Source: Bacteroidota bacterium (lineage in GTDB: Bacteria; Bacteroidota; Bacteroidia; Flavobacteriales_D; Crocinitomicaceae). From it: 64,000 nt of DNA. The first letter of the stretch is position 1; each line of letters starts with the position of its first letter. Below the pieces are notes generated by a model. It had not been told where the DNA came from, did no database searches, and saw only the letters and a program-made list of their open reading frames with translations. The position numbers were made by a program, and so were the translations under genes. The stretch covers positions 124,001 to 188,000 of the forward strand of contig JACPUU010000018.1 in the NCBI GenBank assembly GCA_016192075.1, in the 5' to 3' direction. Below are positions 51,191-60,315 of the stretch, piece after piece.

Positions 51191-52387
51191 TTACTCCACC
51201 AACCCTGGCACAGTAACTATTTCATTGACATCCGCCGCATAATTTACACCTGCCGCTTTGAAGCCAAAAAGCCCGAAAAATTCATCGCTGTATCCGGGCA
51301 AGTCACCCAAAGCACCCAGGTTTTCAGTGGACGCTTTTTCCCACAGCCCGGCAACCTCAGCCTGAACATCATCACGCATTTCCCAATCGTCAACACGAAT
51401 TCTGCCCTTTTCATCTACCGGAATATTTGCCGGATCTTTATACAACCGATCCTGAAACAAACGTTGTATTTGTTCAATACAGCCTTCGTGAATGCCCTTT
51501 GCTTTCATCACTTTATACAGCAATGAAATATACAGCGGTATAACCGGAATGGCCGAACTTGCCTGTGTAACCAGCGCTTTGTTAACTGAAACATAAGCAT
51601 TGCCACCCAATTCTTTTAACGCATCTGAAATTTCAAACGCCGTTGCCTCCAGGTGATCTTTAGCACGACCTATTGTTCCCTTGCGATAAACCGCTTCTGT
51701 CAGTTTTGGGCCAATGTAAGAATAGGCTACCGTGACAACGTTTGGTGCAAGTAAATTTGCTGCTTTAAGCGCTTCAATCCACATGGCCCAGTCTTCACCC
51801 CCCATTACCGCAACGGTATTGGCAATCTCCGCTTCATTGGCCGGATCAATGGATATTTCTGAAACTTTGCCGGTATGAAAATCAACCGTTTTATTGGTGA
51901 ATGCACCTCCGATTGGCTTCAGTGTAGAACGGTACGTTACACCATCTTTTGGATTTGTTCTGACCGGTGATGCCAGGCTGTAGATAATCAAATCTACCTG
52001 CCCCAGATCTGCCTTAATCAGATCCATTGTTTTTTGTTTTACCTCATTGGAGAACGCATCACCATTAATGCTTTTGGCATATAACCCCGCGCGGTGTGCC
52101 TCCTGTTCAAAGGCTGCTGTATTATACCATCCCGGTGAGGCCGGTTTGCCTTCTGATGCTGGTTTTTCAAAATAAACGCCAATGGTTGCCGCATCTGATC
52201 CATACGCCGCTGTAATTCTGGATGCCAAACCAAATCCGGTAGATGCTCCAATCACCAGCACTTTTTTGGGTCCGGCAACTTTACCTTTTGACTTTATGTA
52301 ATTAATTTGTTTTACCACGTTGTGTGCACAACCGGTTGGATGGGCTGTTACACAAATAAAGCCCCGGGTTTTTGGTTCAATAATCAT
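51191..52387 (-). CDS. fabV: Trans-2-enoyl-CoA/ACP reductase (NADH), FabV family
   Basis: MIIEPKTRGFICVTAHPTGC, KKVLVIGASTGFGLASRI, GAFTNKTVDFHTGKV; start set at the conserved MIIEP. Confidence 0.93.
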   Translation of the reverse strand: MIIEPKTRGFICVTAHPTGCAHNVVKQINYIKSKGKVAGPKKVLVIGASTGFGLASRITAAYGSDAATIGVYFEKPASEGKPASPGWYNTAAFEQEAHRAGLYAKSINGDAFSNEVKQKTMDLIKADLGQVDLIIYSLASPVRTNPKDGVTYRSTLKPIGGAFTNKTVDFHTGKVSEISIDPANEAEIANTVAVMGGEDWAMWIEALKAANLLAPNVVTVAYSYIGPKLTEAVYRKGTIGRAKDHLEATAFEISDALKELGGNAYVSVNKALVTQASSAIPVIPLYISLLYKVMKAKGIHEGCIEQIQRLFQDRLYKDPANIPVDEKGRIRVDDWEMRDDVQAEVAGLWEKASTENLGALGDLPGYSDEFFGLFGFKAAGVNYAADVNEIVTVPGLVE

Positions 52388-52430
52388 AGGGATATTTTTT
52401 GGTTTTGTTTTGTAGATGTGTGTCGCAATA

Positions 52431-52465
52431 TTTTGTAGGTGTGTGCGCGACACACACCTACAAAA
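52431..52465. repeat. REP-like perfect palindrome between fabV and asnS
   Basis: 15-bp arms TTTTGTAGGTGTGTG / CACACACCTACAAAA with CGCGA loop; degenerate half copy at 52408-52426. Confidence 0.8.
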
Positions 52466-52472
52466 TGAATTA

Positions 52473-53912
52473 TTAAAATTCTGCTTTTTTGGGCGTGCGC
52501 GGGAATGGAATAACATCGCGTATATTGGTCATGCCGGTTACAAACATAACCATGCGTTCAAAGCCCAATCCAAAGCCGGCGTGAGGCACGGTTCCAAATT
52601 TGCGGGTTTCAAGGTACCACCAGATTTCAGATTCAGGAATATGGAAGGCCTTGCATTTTTCAAGCAAAATATCATACCGCTCTTCACGCTGTGAGCCGCC
52701 AATAATTTCACCTATGCCCGGGAATAAAATATCCATGGCTGCCACTGTTTTTCCATCATCATTCTGACGCATGTAAAATGCTTTAAACGAAGCCGGATAA
52801 CCGGTAATAATAACCGGTTTTTTAAATTCTTTTTCTACCAGGTACCGTTCATGTTCACTTTGCAAATCAGTTCCCCACTCCACCGGATATTTGAATTTTT
52901 TCTTTTTATACGGTGTTGAGTTTTTGAGCACTTCAATTGCCTCGGTATATGTCAGCCGCTGAAAGTCATTGGAAATAACAAAATTCAACCGGTCAATCAA
53001 ACTCATTTCATTGCGTTCAGCCTGTGGTTTGGTTTGATCTTCCTGCACCTCACGGTCATTTAAAAATTTCAGATCATCGGCATTGTGTTCCAGCACATAT
53101 TTGCAGATATAGCGCAGAAAATCTTCGGCCAGGTCCATGTTATCATAAATATCATTGAACGCAACTTCGGGTTCAATCATCCAGAATTCTGCCAGGTGGC
53201 GGGCCGTGTTGGAATTTTCAGCCCTGAACGTTGGACCAAATGTATACACTTTGCTAAGTGCCAGCGCAGCAAGTTCTGCCTCCAGCTGGCCTGATACGGT
53301 GAGGTTGGTTTCTTTACCAAAAAAATCTTCGGCATAATTGATCTTACCCTCTTCTGTCAGCGGTGGATTTTTAGGATCAAGTACTGATACGCGGAACATC
53401 TCTCCCGCCCCTTCAGCGTCAGAACCGGTAATAATTGGGGTGTGAATGTAGTAATAGCCGCGGTCATTAAAATACTTGTGAATGGCGTATGCAACCGCAT
53501 GGCGGATTCTGAAAACAGCGCCAAACAGGTTTGTTCTGAAACGCAAATGAGCCTGTTCACGCAAAAATTCCAGGCTATGCTTTTTGGGCTGCATAACCGT
53601 TTTGCTTACTTCTTCAGGGTCGGCATCTCCTAAAATTTCCAGTTTTTCAACGGCAATTTCAACTTTTTGGCCGGCGCCCTGAGATTCTACCAGCTTACCG
53701 GTAATTGCCAGTGCAGCGCCGGTTGTTACACGTTTCAGCAAGGCCTCGTCAAATTTTTCAAAATCAACCACGGCCTGAATGGTGTGTATGGTTGACCCAT
53801 CGCTTAACTGAATAAAACGATTACTGCGGAATGCCTTTACCCATCCTTTGACAAGAATGTCCTGCCCTGTTTTTTCTGATTGCAATGCGGCAACAATTTC
53901 GGTACGTTTCAT
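52473..53912 (-). CDS. asnS: Asparaginyl-tRNA synthetase
   Basis: Class II aaRS motifs; [54 protein letters not shown]; start set at MKRTEI. Confidence 0.97.
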   Translation of the reverse strand: MKRTEIVAALQSEKTGQDILVKGWVKAFRSNRFIQLSDGSTIHTIQAVVDFEKFDEALLKRVTTGAALAITGKLVESQGAGQKVEIAVEKLEILGDADPEEVSKTVMQPKKHSLEFLREQAHLRFRTNLFGAVFRIRHAVAYAIHKYFNDRGYYYIHTPIITGSDAEGAGEMFRVSVLDPKNPPLTEEGKINYAEDFFGKETNLTVSGQLEAELAALALSKVYTFGPTFRAENSNTARHLAEFWMIEPEVAFNDIYDNMDLAEDFLRYICKYVLEHNADDLKFLNDREVQEDQTKPQAERNEMSLIDRLNFVISNDFQRLTYTEAIEVLKNSTPYKKKKFKYPVEWGTDLQSEHERYLVEKEFKKPVIITGYPASFKAFYMRQNDDGKTVAAMDILFPGIGEIIGGSQREERYDILLEKCKAFHIPESEIWWYLETRKFGTVPHAGFGLGFERMVMFVTGMTNIRDVIPFPRTPKKAEF

Positions 53913-53937
53913 TTTAAGCAAGTTGAATTTAAACGCG

Positions 53938-53945
53938 CAAAAGTA
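53938..53945 (-). promoter_or_regulatory. Candidate -7 element TACTTTTG upstream of asnS
   Basis: Matches TAnnTTTG on minus strand 25 nt before ATG. Confidence 0.3.
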
Positions 53946-54071
53946 CAATTTTTAGCGTGTTGTGGCGCTGAGCACAGCCCTTTTGATGCTATTTTCTGTT
54001 CCGGTAAAACAGATTGATCCGCTTATTTTGAAATCTGGTCGAAAAAAACAGTGATTTATGCAACGAATGCA

Positions 54072-54137
54072 TGAACCGTTTTATATGCGCGCATAGCTTT
54101 AAATTGCTTAGACGAAACTCGCTTTTTAATCGTCTAA
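54072..54137 (+). promoter_or_regulatory. Conserved upstream palindrome/hairpin element, copy B
   Basis: TATGCGCGCATA palindrome (54084-54095) and TTAGACGA/TCGTCTAA 8-bp hairpin (54108-54137), same spacing as copy A. Confidence 0.6.
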
Positions 54138-54228
54138 ATCTTTTATTACTGCCTTTCACCGTCGAAAAAAAGTAGGCCGGTACCTATCACCTGTGTACCT
54201 TATTGGTGAACCATTTAAACTTACTCTT

Positions 54229-54891
54229 ATGAAAACGACTCTTACACTTGCTGCGGCTATTCTTTGCCTGTACTCTTTTGCTGAAACAACACCACCCGTA
54301 ATTTCCGGTACAGAAACCGGATCTGTATTAACCATCACCATACTGGATGTAAAATTACCCAGCTGCAATGGCGCCTCCAATGCCTCTGTTACTATTGAGG
54401 TCAAAGGTGGTAAAGCACCTTATACCTATAGCTGGAATACTTTTCCGGCACAGACTACACCGCAGGCCATAAACCTGAAACAGGGTTTGTATTTTATACA
54501 GGTAACAGATGCCGAAGGGGCCGTTCACTTTGAATCTGTCCAGATCAATGACCCTATTCAGACAACCACCCATTCAACCGCATTACTTTCTGCTGAAAAA
54601 CCAATGGTTGAAATTGAATCTCCGGCTGAAATGAGTTACACCTGTATACTGGATGGACACTCTTTGTCAGAACCATTGATTACAGACCTGGATATTGGAA
54701 TTCACCAACTGGTTATTTCAAGCAATACCGGTTGCACAGTAGTTCAGTACATCCAGGTTTTTGAGGTAGCACCTGAAAATAACTGCGCTTATACAGAACC
54801 TGAAATCCGGACAGAAACAACCCCGTTGCTTTCTATTGAAGCGCTTGAGGCTGATTATTTTAACGTGGCTATTTCCATGGTGCAGGAATGA
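54229..54891 (+). CDS. Small secreted protein with a single SprB-like repeat, no sorting domain
   Basis: Signal peptide MKTTLTLAAAILCLYSFAE; PSCNGASNASVTIEVKGGKAPYTYSWNTFPAQTTPQAINLKQGLYFIQVTDAEG. Confidence 0.75.
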   Translation: MKTTLTLAAAILCLYSFAETTPPVISGTETGSVLTITILDVKLPSCNGASNASVTIEVKGGKAPYTYSWNTFPAQTTPQAINLKQGLYFIQVTDAEGAVHFESVQINDPIQTTTHSTALLSAEKPMVEIESPAEMSYTCILDGHSLSEPLITDLDIGIHQLVISSNTGCTVVQYIQVFEVAPENNCAYTEPEIRTETTPLLSIEALEADYFNVAISMVQE

Positions 54892-54945
54892 CGTTCCGAT
54901 TTGATTTCCGGTTATGGGATTTTGCCCTGCAGCGGAGATTCAGTT

Positions 54946-55662
54946 TTACTGTACCCCTAAAAGTGTTAAGGTTTCCCTGGAGGCCTGCTGCTCTGCTTCT
55001 TTCTTAGACTGGCCCTTGCCCATGCCCCATTCTTTTTCATTGATGACAACCTGTGAAATATACTGGTAGTCATTTTCTTTGGCGGCATCCTGCAGAATTT
55101 TATAGGTAATGGCCAGTTTGTTTTTCTGACCCCAGATCAGCAGGGCTGATTTAAAATCAATCTCCTGCTCCAGCACCTGGTTTAAATCTACATAATTGCG
55201 GATTATGTAATTATTAAAGATTTTTTTGGTGGTGTCAAAATCAGAGTCCAGGTAAATGGCCCCAATCAAGGCTTCAAACGCATTTCCCTCAATGGTTGCA
55301 ACACGAATGGATCTGCCGGTTTTATAACGGATATGTTCAGCCAGTTCAAGTTCAGCCCCAATTTGTGAAAGCATGTTGCGGTTCACAATTTTAGACTTTA
55401 GTTTGGTGAGGTAGCCTTCATCCCGGTCAGGGAATTTTTCAAATAAAAAATGTGCTACGATGAGATCAATAACAGTATCACCCAAGTACTCGAGGCGCTC
55501 ATTGCTCTGAATATCATCGCGCAGGTTGCTGTACGATTTATGTGTGAGCGCTTTGTGAAACAGTTCGAGATTCTTTGGTCTGTACCCTAATTTCTTTACC
55601 AGGAAAGAAATTAATTTCAGGTCACTGTCACTTTTTTTGTTCCGAAAAAAGAATCGCAACAA
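54946..55662 (-). CDS. rnc: Ribonuclease III
   Basis: NERLEYLGDTVIDLIVAHFLFEKFP, EGNAFEALIGAIYLD, C-terminal dsRBD. Confidence 0.95.
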   Translation of the reverse strand: MLRFFFRNKKSDSDLKLISFLVKKLGYRPKNLELFHKALTHKSYSNLRDDIQSNERLEYLGDTVIDLIVAHFLFEKFPDRDEGYLTKLKSKIVNRNMLSQIGAELELAEHIRYKTGRSIRVATIEGNAFEALIGAIYLDSDFDTTKKIFNNYIIRNYVDLNQVLEQEIDFKSALLIWGQKNKLAITYKILQDAAKENDYQYISQVVINEKEWGMGKGQSKKEAEQQASRETLTLLGVQ

Positions 55663-55672
55663 GCTATTTTGG

Positions 55673-56926
55673 TTATTGTTCGTAGGCTTTGAATATCACA
55701 GATGTATTATGTCCTCCGAAACCGAAGGTATTACTCAGCGCATAACGCACCTGTCTTTTCTGGGCAACGTTAAACGTAAAATTGAGTTTGTTGTCGATTT
55801 CAGGATCGTCTGTGAAGTGATTGATGGTTGGCGGCACAATACCATGTTTGATAGCCATGATACAGGCAATTGCTTCAATAGCGCCTGCCGCTCCCAGCAA
55901 GTGACCAGTCATTGATTTGGTCGATGAGATATTTAATTTGTACGCATGGTCCCCAAACACCGATTTAATTGCCTTTGTTTCAGCAATATCTCCCAATGGT
56001 GTTGATGTACCATGTACATTGATATAGTCAATGTCTTCTGTTTTTGCGCCGGCTTCTGCCAGTGCTTGTTTCATGCAGCTGATTGCTCCCAACCCTTCAG
56101 GATGCGGGGCAGTAATGTGATACGCATCTGCTGATAATCCGCTTCCGGCAATTTCACAATAAATTTTTGCACCGCGTGCCTTTGCATGCTCCAGTTCTTC
56201 CAGAATAATAGCGCCGGAACCTTCACCCAGCACAAATCCTTCACGGTCAAGGTCAAACGGACGCGATGCCGTTTTTGGATCATCGTTTCGGGTAGAAAGT
56301 GCTTTAAGCGCATTAAATCCGCCTACACCGGCCTGGTTGACACATGCCTCAGAACCGCCTGAAATGAAAAGATCAGCTTTTCCAAGGCGAATGAGGTTAA
56401 AGGCGTCTATCAGGGCGTTGTTTGAAGAGGCACAGGCTGATACCGTCACATAATTGGGCCCTCTGAAACCGTAGTTTATAGAGATGTGTCCGGCAGCAAT
56501 GTCAACAATCATTTTAGGAATAAAGAAAGGGTTGAACCGCGGAATTTCGCCGCCTCCATAATAGTCCCTGACTTCATCCTGGAATGATTTTAATCCGCCA
56601 ATTCCTGAACCCCAGATAACGCCGGCGCGCTCGGGATTGATTTTTGTAACATCAATCCCTGAGTCCGCCATGGCTTCAGCAGATGAAACCAGGGCGTACT
56701 GGGAAAATTGGTCTAGTTTTCTTGCTTCTTTTTTATCGAGGTGATTTTCGATATTGAAGTTTTTCAACTCACAGGCAAACTGTGTCTTAAATTTTTCGGC
56801 GTCAAAATAGGTGATTCTGGCTGCGCCGCTGACTCCGTTAATAAGAGAATTCCAGTAATCGGTTAAATTATTACCAATAGGTGTCAAAGCGCCTAAGCCG
56901 GTTACAACCACTCTTTTTAACTCCAT
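55673..56926 (-). CDS. fabF: Beta-ketoacyl-ACP synthase II
   Basis: VVVTGLGALTPIGN, VSACASSNNAL, INVHGTSTPLGD, STKSMTGHLLGAAGA. Confidence 0.97.
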   Translation of the reverse strand: MELKRVVVTGLGALTPIGNNLTDYWNSLINGVSGAARITYFDAEKFKTQFACELKNFNIENHLDKKEARKLDQFSQYALVSSAEAMADSGIDVTKINPERAGVIWGSGIGGLKSFQDEVRDYYGGGEIPRFNPFFIPKMIVDIAAGHISINYGFRGPNYVTVSACASSNNALIDAFNLIRLGKADLFISGGSEACVNQAGVGGFNALKALSTRNDDPKTASRPFDLDREGFVLGEGSGAIILEELEHAKARGAKIYCEIAGSGLSADAYHITAPHPEGLGAISCMKQALAEAGAKTEDIDYINVHGTSTPLGDIAETKAIKSVFGDHAYKLNISSTKSMTGHLLGAAGAIEAIACIMAIKHGIVPPTINHFTDDPEIDNKLNFTFNVAQKRQVRYALSNTFGFGGHNTSVIFKAYEQ

Positions 56927-56965
56927 TTAAGAAACTATTCGTTAAACCTGTCTAGCGAAGTAAGA

Positions 56966-57202
56966 TTATTTTGCGTTAGCTTCAATATAAGCAATCGCAT
57001 CTCCAACTGTCTGGATTTTTTCAGCTTGATCATCCGGAATAGCGATATTGAATTCTTTTTCGAATTCCATAATCAGCTCTACAGTGTCCAAAGAATCTGC
57101 TCCCAGATCGTTTGTGAAGCTTGCTTCTGCTGTTACTTCATCTTCAGCTACTCCTAATTTGTCAACGATGATTGACATTACTCTTGATTTTACATCAGAC
57201 AT
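56966..57202 (-). CDS. acpP: Acyl carrier protein
   Basis: [23 protein letters not shown] phosphopantetheine site. Confidence 0.98.
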   Translation of the reverse strand: MSDVKSRVMSIIVDKLGVAEDEVTAEASFTNDLGADSLDTVELIMEFEKEFNIAIPDDQAEKIQTVGDAIAYIEANAK

Positions 57203-57267
57203 AATAATCTGTTTTAATGGTTTATTTCAGTGTGCAAAGAAAATACATATCTGAACAAAATCAAAAT

Positions 57268-57933
57268 TTACTCAAAATAAATTGCAATTTCATCGTAAGC
57301 CTTCCGGGTCAGATCCGGGACTTTGCAGGCCTCAGCGGGGTATCCAACGGGTAATAAAAGATATGGTTTTTCAATATCGGGCCGGTTTAGCGCTTTTGCA
57401 ATAAAATTCATGGGGCTTGGCGTGTGTGTAAGCGTTACCAGGCCTGCGTTGTGAATAGCTGCAATCAAAAATCCGCTGGCAATACCTACCGATTCGTTTA
57501 CATAATAGTTGTTTGTTTTGGTCCCGTCTGCATCCTGGTCATACGATTTTTTCATAACCACAATAATCCAGGGTGCTATGTCAATAAATTCTTTCTTTTC
57601 ATTGGTGCCCAGCGGGGCCAGATCTTTGATCCAGCGCTCACTCATGCGGCCTTCGTAGTTTTTCTTTTCCTCTTCCTCAGCCAGCGCCCGCAAACGGCTT
57701 TTCAGTGTTTTGTTGCGAATAACACAAAAAACCCAGGGTTGTTTATGTGCCCCCGATGGAGCCGTACCGGCTGTTTTAACAATGTTGCGGATAATTTCTT
57801 CCGGCACATCCCTGTCTGAAAAATCACGGACCGAACGTCGCTGATCCATTAAATCATAAAACACCTTTGAGCGGCTGATCATTTCAGATTCGCCAAACTG
57901 AACCGGTTTGTAAGTTATAAACGGATATTCCAT
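57268..57933 (-). CDS. Nitroreductase-fold flavoprotein, iodotyrosine deiodinase (IYD)-like
   Basis: RRSVRDFSDRDVPEEIIRNIVKTAGTAPSGAHKQPW, EEEEKKNYEGRMSERWIKDLAPLGTNEKKEF, HTPSPMNFIAKALNRPDIEKPYLLLPVGYP. Confidence 0.85.
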   Translation of the reverse strand: MEYPFITYKPVQFGESEMISRSKVFYDLMDQRRSVRDFSDRDVPEEIIRNIVKTAGTAPSGAHKQPWVFCVIRNKTLKSRLRALAEEEEKKNYEGRMSERWIKDLAPLGTNEKKEFIDIAPWIIVVMKKSYDQDADGTKTNNYYVNESVGIASGFLIAAIHNAGLVTLTHTPSPMNFIAKALNRPDIEKPYLLLPVGYPAEACKVPDLTRKAYDEIAIYFE

Positions 57934-57973
57934 ACAGCTTGATTTTTACTAAAAGTACTTTTTTTTGGATTAC

Positions 57974-58083
57974 AGGGAAGAGCCTTGAGGGAAAGGGAAG
58001 AGGGTAATATGCCTTTGCCCCGCTTGCCGACTTGGTTGTTTTTTTAGGAAACTCCACATGGCTCTTCCCTCTTCCCCTTTACC
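57974..58083. repeat. Purine/pyrimidine-biased interleaved inverted repeats
   Basis: AGGGAAGAGCC (57974) / GGCTCTTCCCT (58060); GGGAAAGGGAAGAGG (57989) / CCTCTTCCCCTTTACC (58068), order X-Y-X'-Y'. Confidence 0.65.
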
Positions 58084-58093
58084 TCTTTTTCAC

Positions 58094-58101
58094 TACCTTT
58101 G
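58094..58101 (+). promoter_or_regulatory. Candidate -7 element TACCTTTG upstream of purN
   Basis: TAnnTTTG 18 nt before ATG 58120. Confidence 0.4.
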
Positions 58102-58119
58102 CAACGAATTTTCCACCAC

Positions 58120-58692
58120 ATGAAAACCAACATTGCCATATTTGCATCCGGCGGCGGAAGTAATGCTGAAGAAATTATGCGGTATTTCCGCAACCACCAA
58201 ACCATTGCTGTTGCGCTGGTGGTAACCAACAATCCAAAAGCAGGTGTTTTGCACCGTGCTGAAGGTTTTCATGTGCCGTGCTACATCTATCAGCCCGAGG
58301 AAATGGAAAACGGAATTCTGAAAAAAACACTACAGGCTTATAAAATTGATTTCATTGTTTTGGCCGGATACCTGAAAAAAGTACCTGCCTGGCTCATTCA
58401 AAATTATGCACATAAAATGGTGAATATACACCCGGCACTGCTGCCAAATTACGGTGGCAAGGGCATGTATGGCATGCATGTGCACAAGGCTGTTGCTGCT
58501 GCACGTGAACCCAAATCAGGCATAACCATTCATTTTGTAAACGAGCATTACGATGAAGGGGCTATTATTGAACAACACGAAGTTTCAATTAACCCGACCG
58601 ATTCGCCTGAACGGGTTCAGCAAAAAGTGCTGGAGCTGGAACATCGCTATTTTGCACCTTGTATTGAAAAATTAATCTCCGGACAGCACTAA
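58120..58692 (+). CDS. purN: Phosphoribosylglycinamide formyltransferase
   Basis: NIAIFASGGGSNAEEIM, NIHPALLPNYGGKGMYGMHVHKAV, DEGAII; start set at MKTNIA. Confidence 0.95.
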   Translation: MKTNIAIFASGGGSNAEEIMRYFRNHQTIAVALVVTNNPKAGVLHRAEGFHVPCYIYQPEEMENGILKKTLQAYKIDFIVLAGYLKKVPAWLIQNYAHKMVNIHPALLPNYGGKGMYGMHVHKAVAAAREPKSGITIHFVNEHYDEGAIIEQHEVSINPTDSPERVQQKVLELEHRYFAPCIEKLISGQH

Positions 58693-58718
58693 ACAGCCAC
58701 CGGGTCAAAACACAAAAA

Positions 58719-59303
58719 ATGGGATTGGATATTGTTGAAATAGGAAAAGCTTTCCTGGTTTTATTCGCTGTAATTGATATTGTAGGGTCTGTACCGGTTA
58801 TTATTAAAGTCAAACAAACTGCCGGAGACATTCAGCCCTTAAAAACAACCCTGGTGGCACTGGGTATTATGGTTGGCTTTCTTTTTGGCGGTGAACTTAT
58901 ACTGTCTGCACTTGGGGTTAACATCAAAGCATTTGCTGTTGCCGGTTCGCTGATTATTTTTGCCATTGCGGCAGAAATGATTTTTGGTGTGAATCTTTTT
59001 CGACCCAACACATCCGGCTCAAAAACAGCTTCGGTTGTTCCGCTGGCTTTTCCCTTAATTGCCGGTGCCGGAACCATGACTACCCTGGTTTCATTGCGCG
59101 TTGAATATGAAGCAATCAATATTGTCATTGCTATTATACTCAACGTTATCCTTGTATATGTGGTTCTGAGGCTGACCAAAAAAATTGAACAACTGTTAGG
59201 TGTCGGAGGTATTGAAATTCTGAAAAAAGTATTTGGAATTATTCTGCTTGCCATTGCGGTGAAATTATTTGCAGATAATGCACGCGCGCTTTTTACGGCC
59301 TAG
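58719..59303 (+). CDS. MarC family membrane protein
   Basis: FAVIDIVGSVPVI, PLAFPLIAGAGTMTTLVSL. Confidence 0.92.
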   Translation: MGLDIVEIGKAFLVLFAVIDIVGSVPVIIKVKQTAGDIQPLKTTLVALGIMVGFLFGGELILSALGVNIKAFAVAGSLIIFAIAAEMIFGVNLFRPNTSGSKTASVVPLAFPLIAGAGTMTTLVSLRVEYEAINIVIAIILNVILVYVVLRLTKKIEQLLGVGGIEILKKVFGIILLAIAVKLFADNARALFTA

Positions 59304-59380
59304 TATAATCTGCCCCTGATTCCATTTTGCACTTTACAGCAAACAGATTGTACTTATATTTGGTTCAAAACACTATTCCC

Positions 59381-60238
59381 ATGATGCGTCTTTTTTATTG
59401 TCTGCTTATACTTTTTTCAGTGAATACATTTGCCCAGGTATTCAACCAGGGATATACCAATGAAGCATTTAAAAACCTGGTTACAAACGGCATCACATAC
59501 ATCAAAACAGGCAATACGGTATTTGACAGTGTCATGATTGAGACACTTGAAGACAACTGGAAAATTTCTTCGTTCACCAGCATAGAGCGGTACAAAGAAC
59601 CTGAGCAAAATTCAACCGCACTTTTTGTAACCCATCAGAAACCCATTCGCGAGCATCAGCAAGACCGCAAAAACGACGGTATTATTACACTGATGCCGGC
59701 TAAATTCTTTGACGAAGGTGCCGATTATGAACACAACCCGGTAGACATGACAAAAACTCTGGGGTATATGTTCTTCAATGGATTTCATGACATTATTTAT
59801 GAAAAAGACGAGTACCGTTATTTGAAAATGATGATTGTTTGTCTCAACCAGGGCCTTACTACCATTAAAGAGGAAGAAATCACCGATGTGGAAGACCTGC
59901 TGAACAGCAAAGTGAGCAGCGCTGTCCTTGCCAAATACAAAGGACTGGTAGGAAACACCCTGATCATTCACCGCGACCAGATTAAACGGGCCATTGATAT
60001 TGAAAAGGTGAAAGCATCGGGCATTCGCTATCGCTTACTGGCTACAGAAGAATATCAGCAGGTACTGGAGAAAAAAGATCCATCACATTATGTGCTTTAC
60101 TTTGGTGAAAACAAATACACCGAGCTCTCGGTCATTCGCATTGAAACAGGCGAGCTGATCTATACCAAACACTTTCCGCAGGATTACCTGACCATTGGTA
60201 AAAAAGAGATGAAGGCGATTTTTGCTTATTTCAGGTAG
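59381..60238 (+). CDS. Secreted protein, unknown function
   Basis: Signal-peptide-like MMRLFYCLLILFSVNTFAQ; no family recognised. Confidence 0.65.
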   Translation: MMRLFYCLLILFSVNTFAQVFNQGYTNEAFKNLVTNGITYIKTGNTVFDSVMIETLEDNWKISSFTSIERYKEPEQNSTALFVTHQKPIREHQQDRKNDGIITLMPAKFFDEGADYEHNPVDMTKTLGYMFFNGFHDIIYEKDEYRYLKMMIVCLNQGLTTIKEEEITDVEDLLNSKVSSAVLAKYKGLVGNTLIIHRDQIKRAIDIEKVKASGIRYRLLATEEYQQVLEKKDPSHYVLYFGENKYTELSVIRIETGELIYTKHFPQDYLTIGKKEMKAIFAYFR

Positions 60239-60301
60239 GATAGGGCAGCAATCGTTTGAGCAAGAGCAACAGGTACTCTTCCTTCTCTTGCTGATTTTCC
60301 G

Positions 60302-60309
60302 TACCTTTG
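60302..60309 (+). promoter_or_regulatory. Candidate -7 element TACCTTTG immediately before ygiQ-like start
   Basis: TAnnTTTG ends 6 nt before ATG 60316. Confidence 0.35.
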
Positions 60310-60315
60310 CACCGC

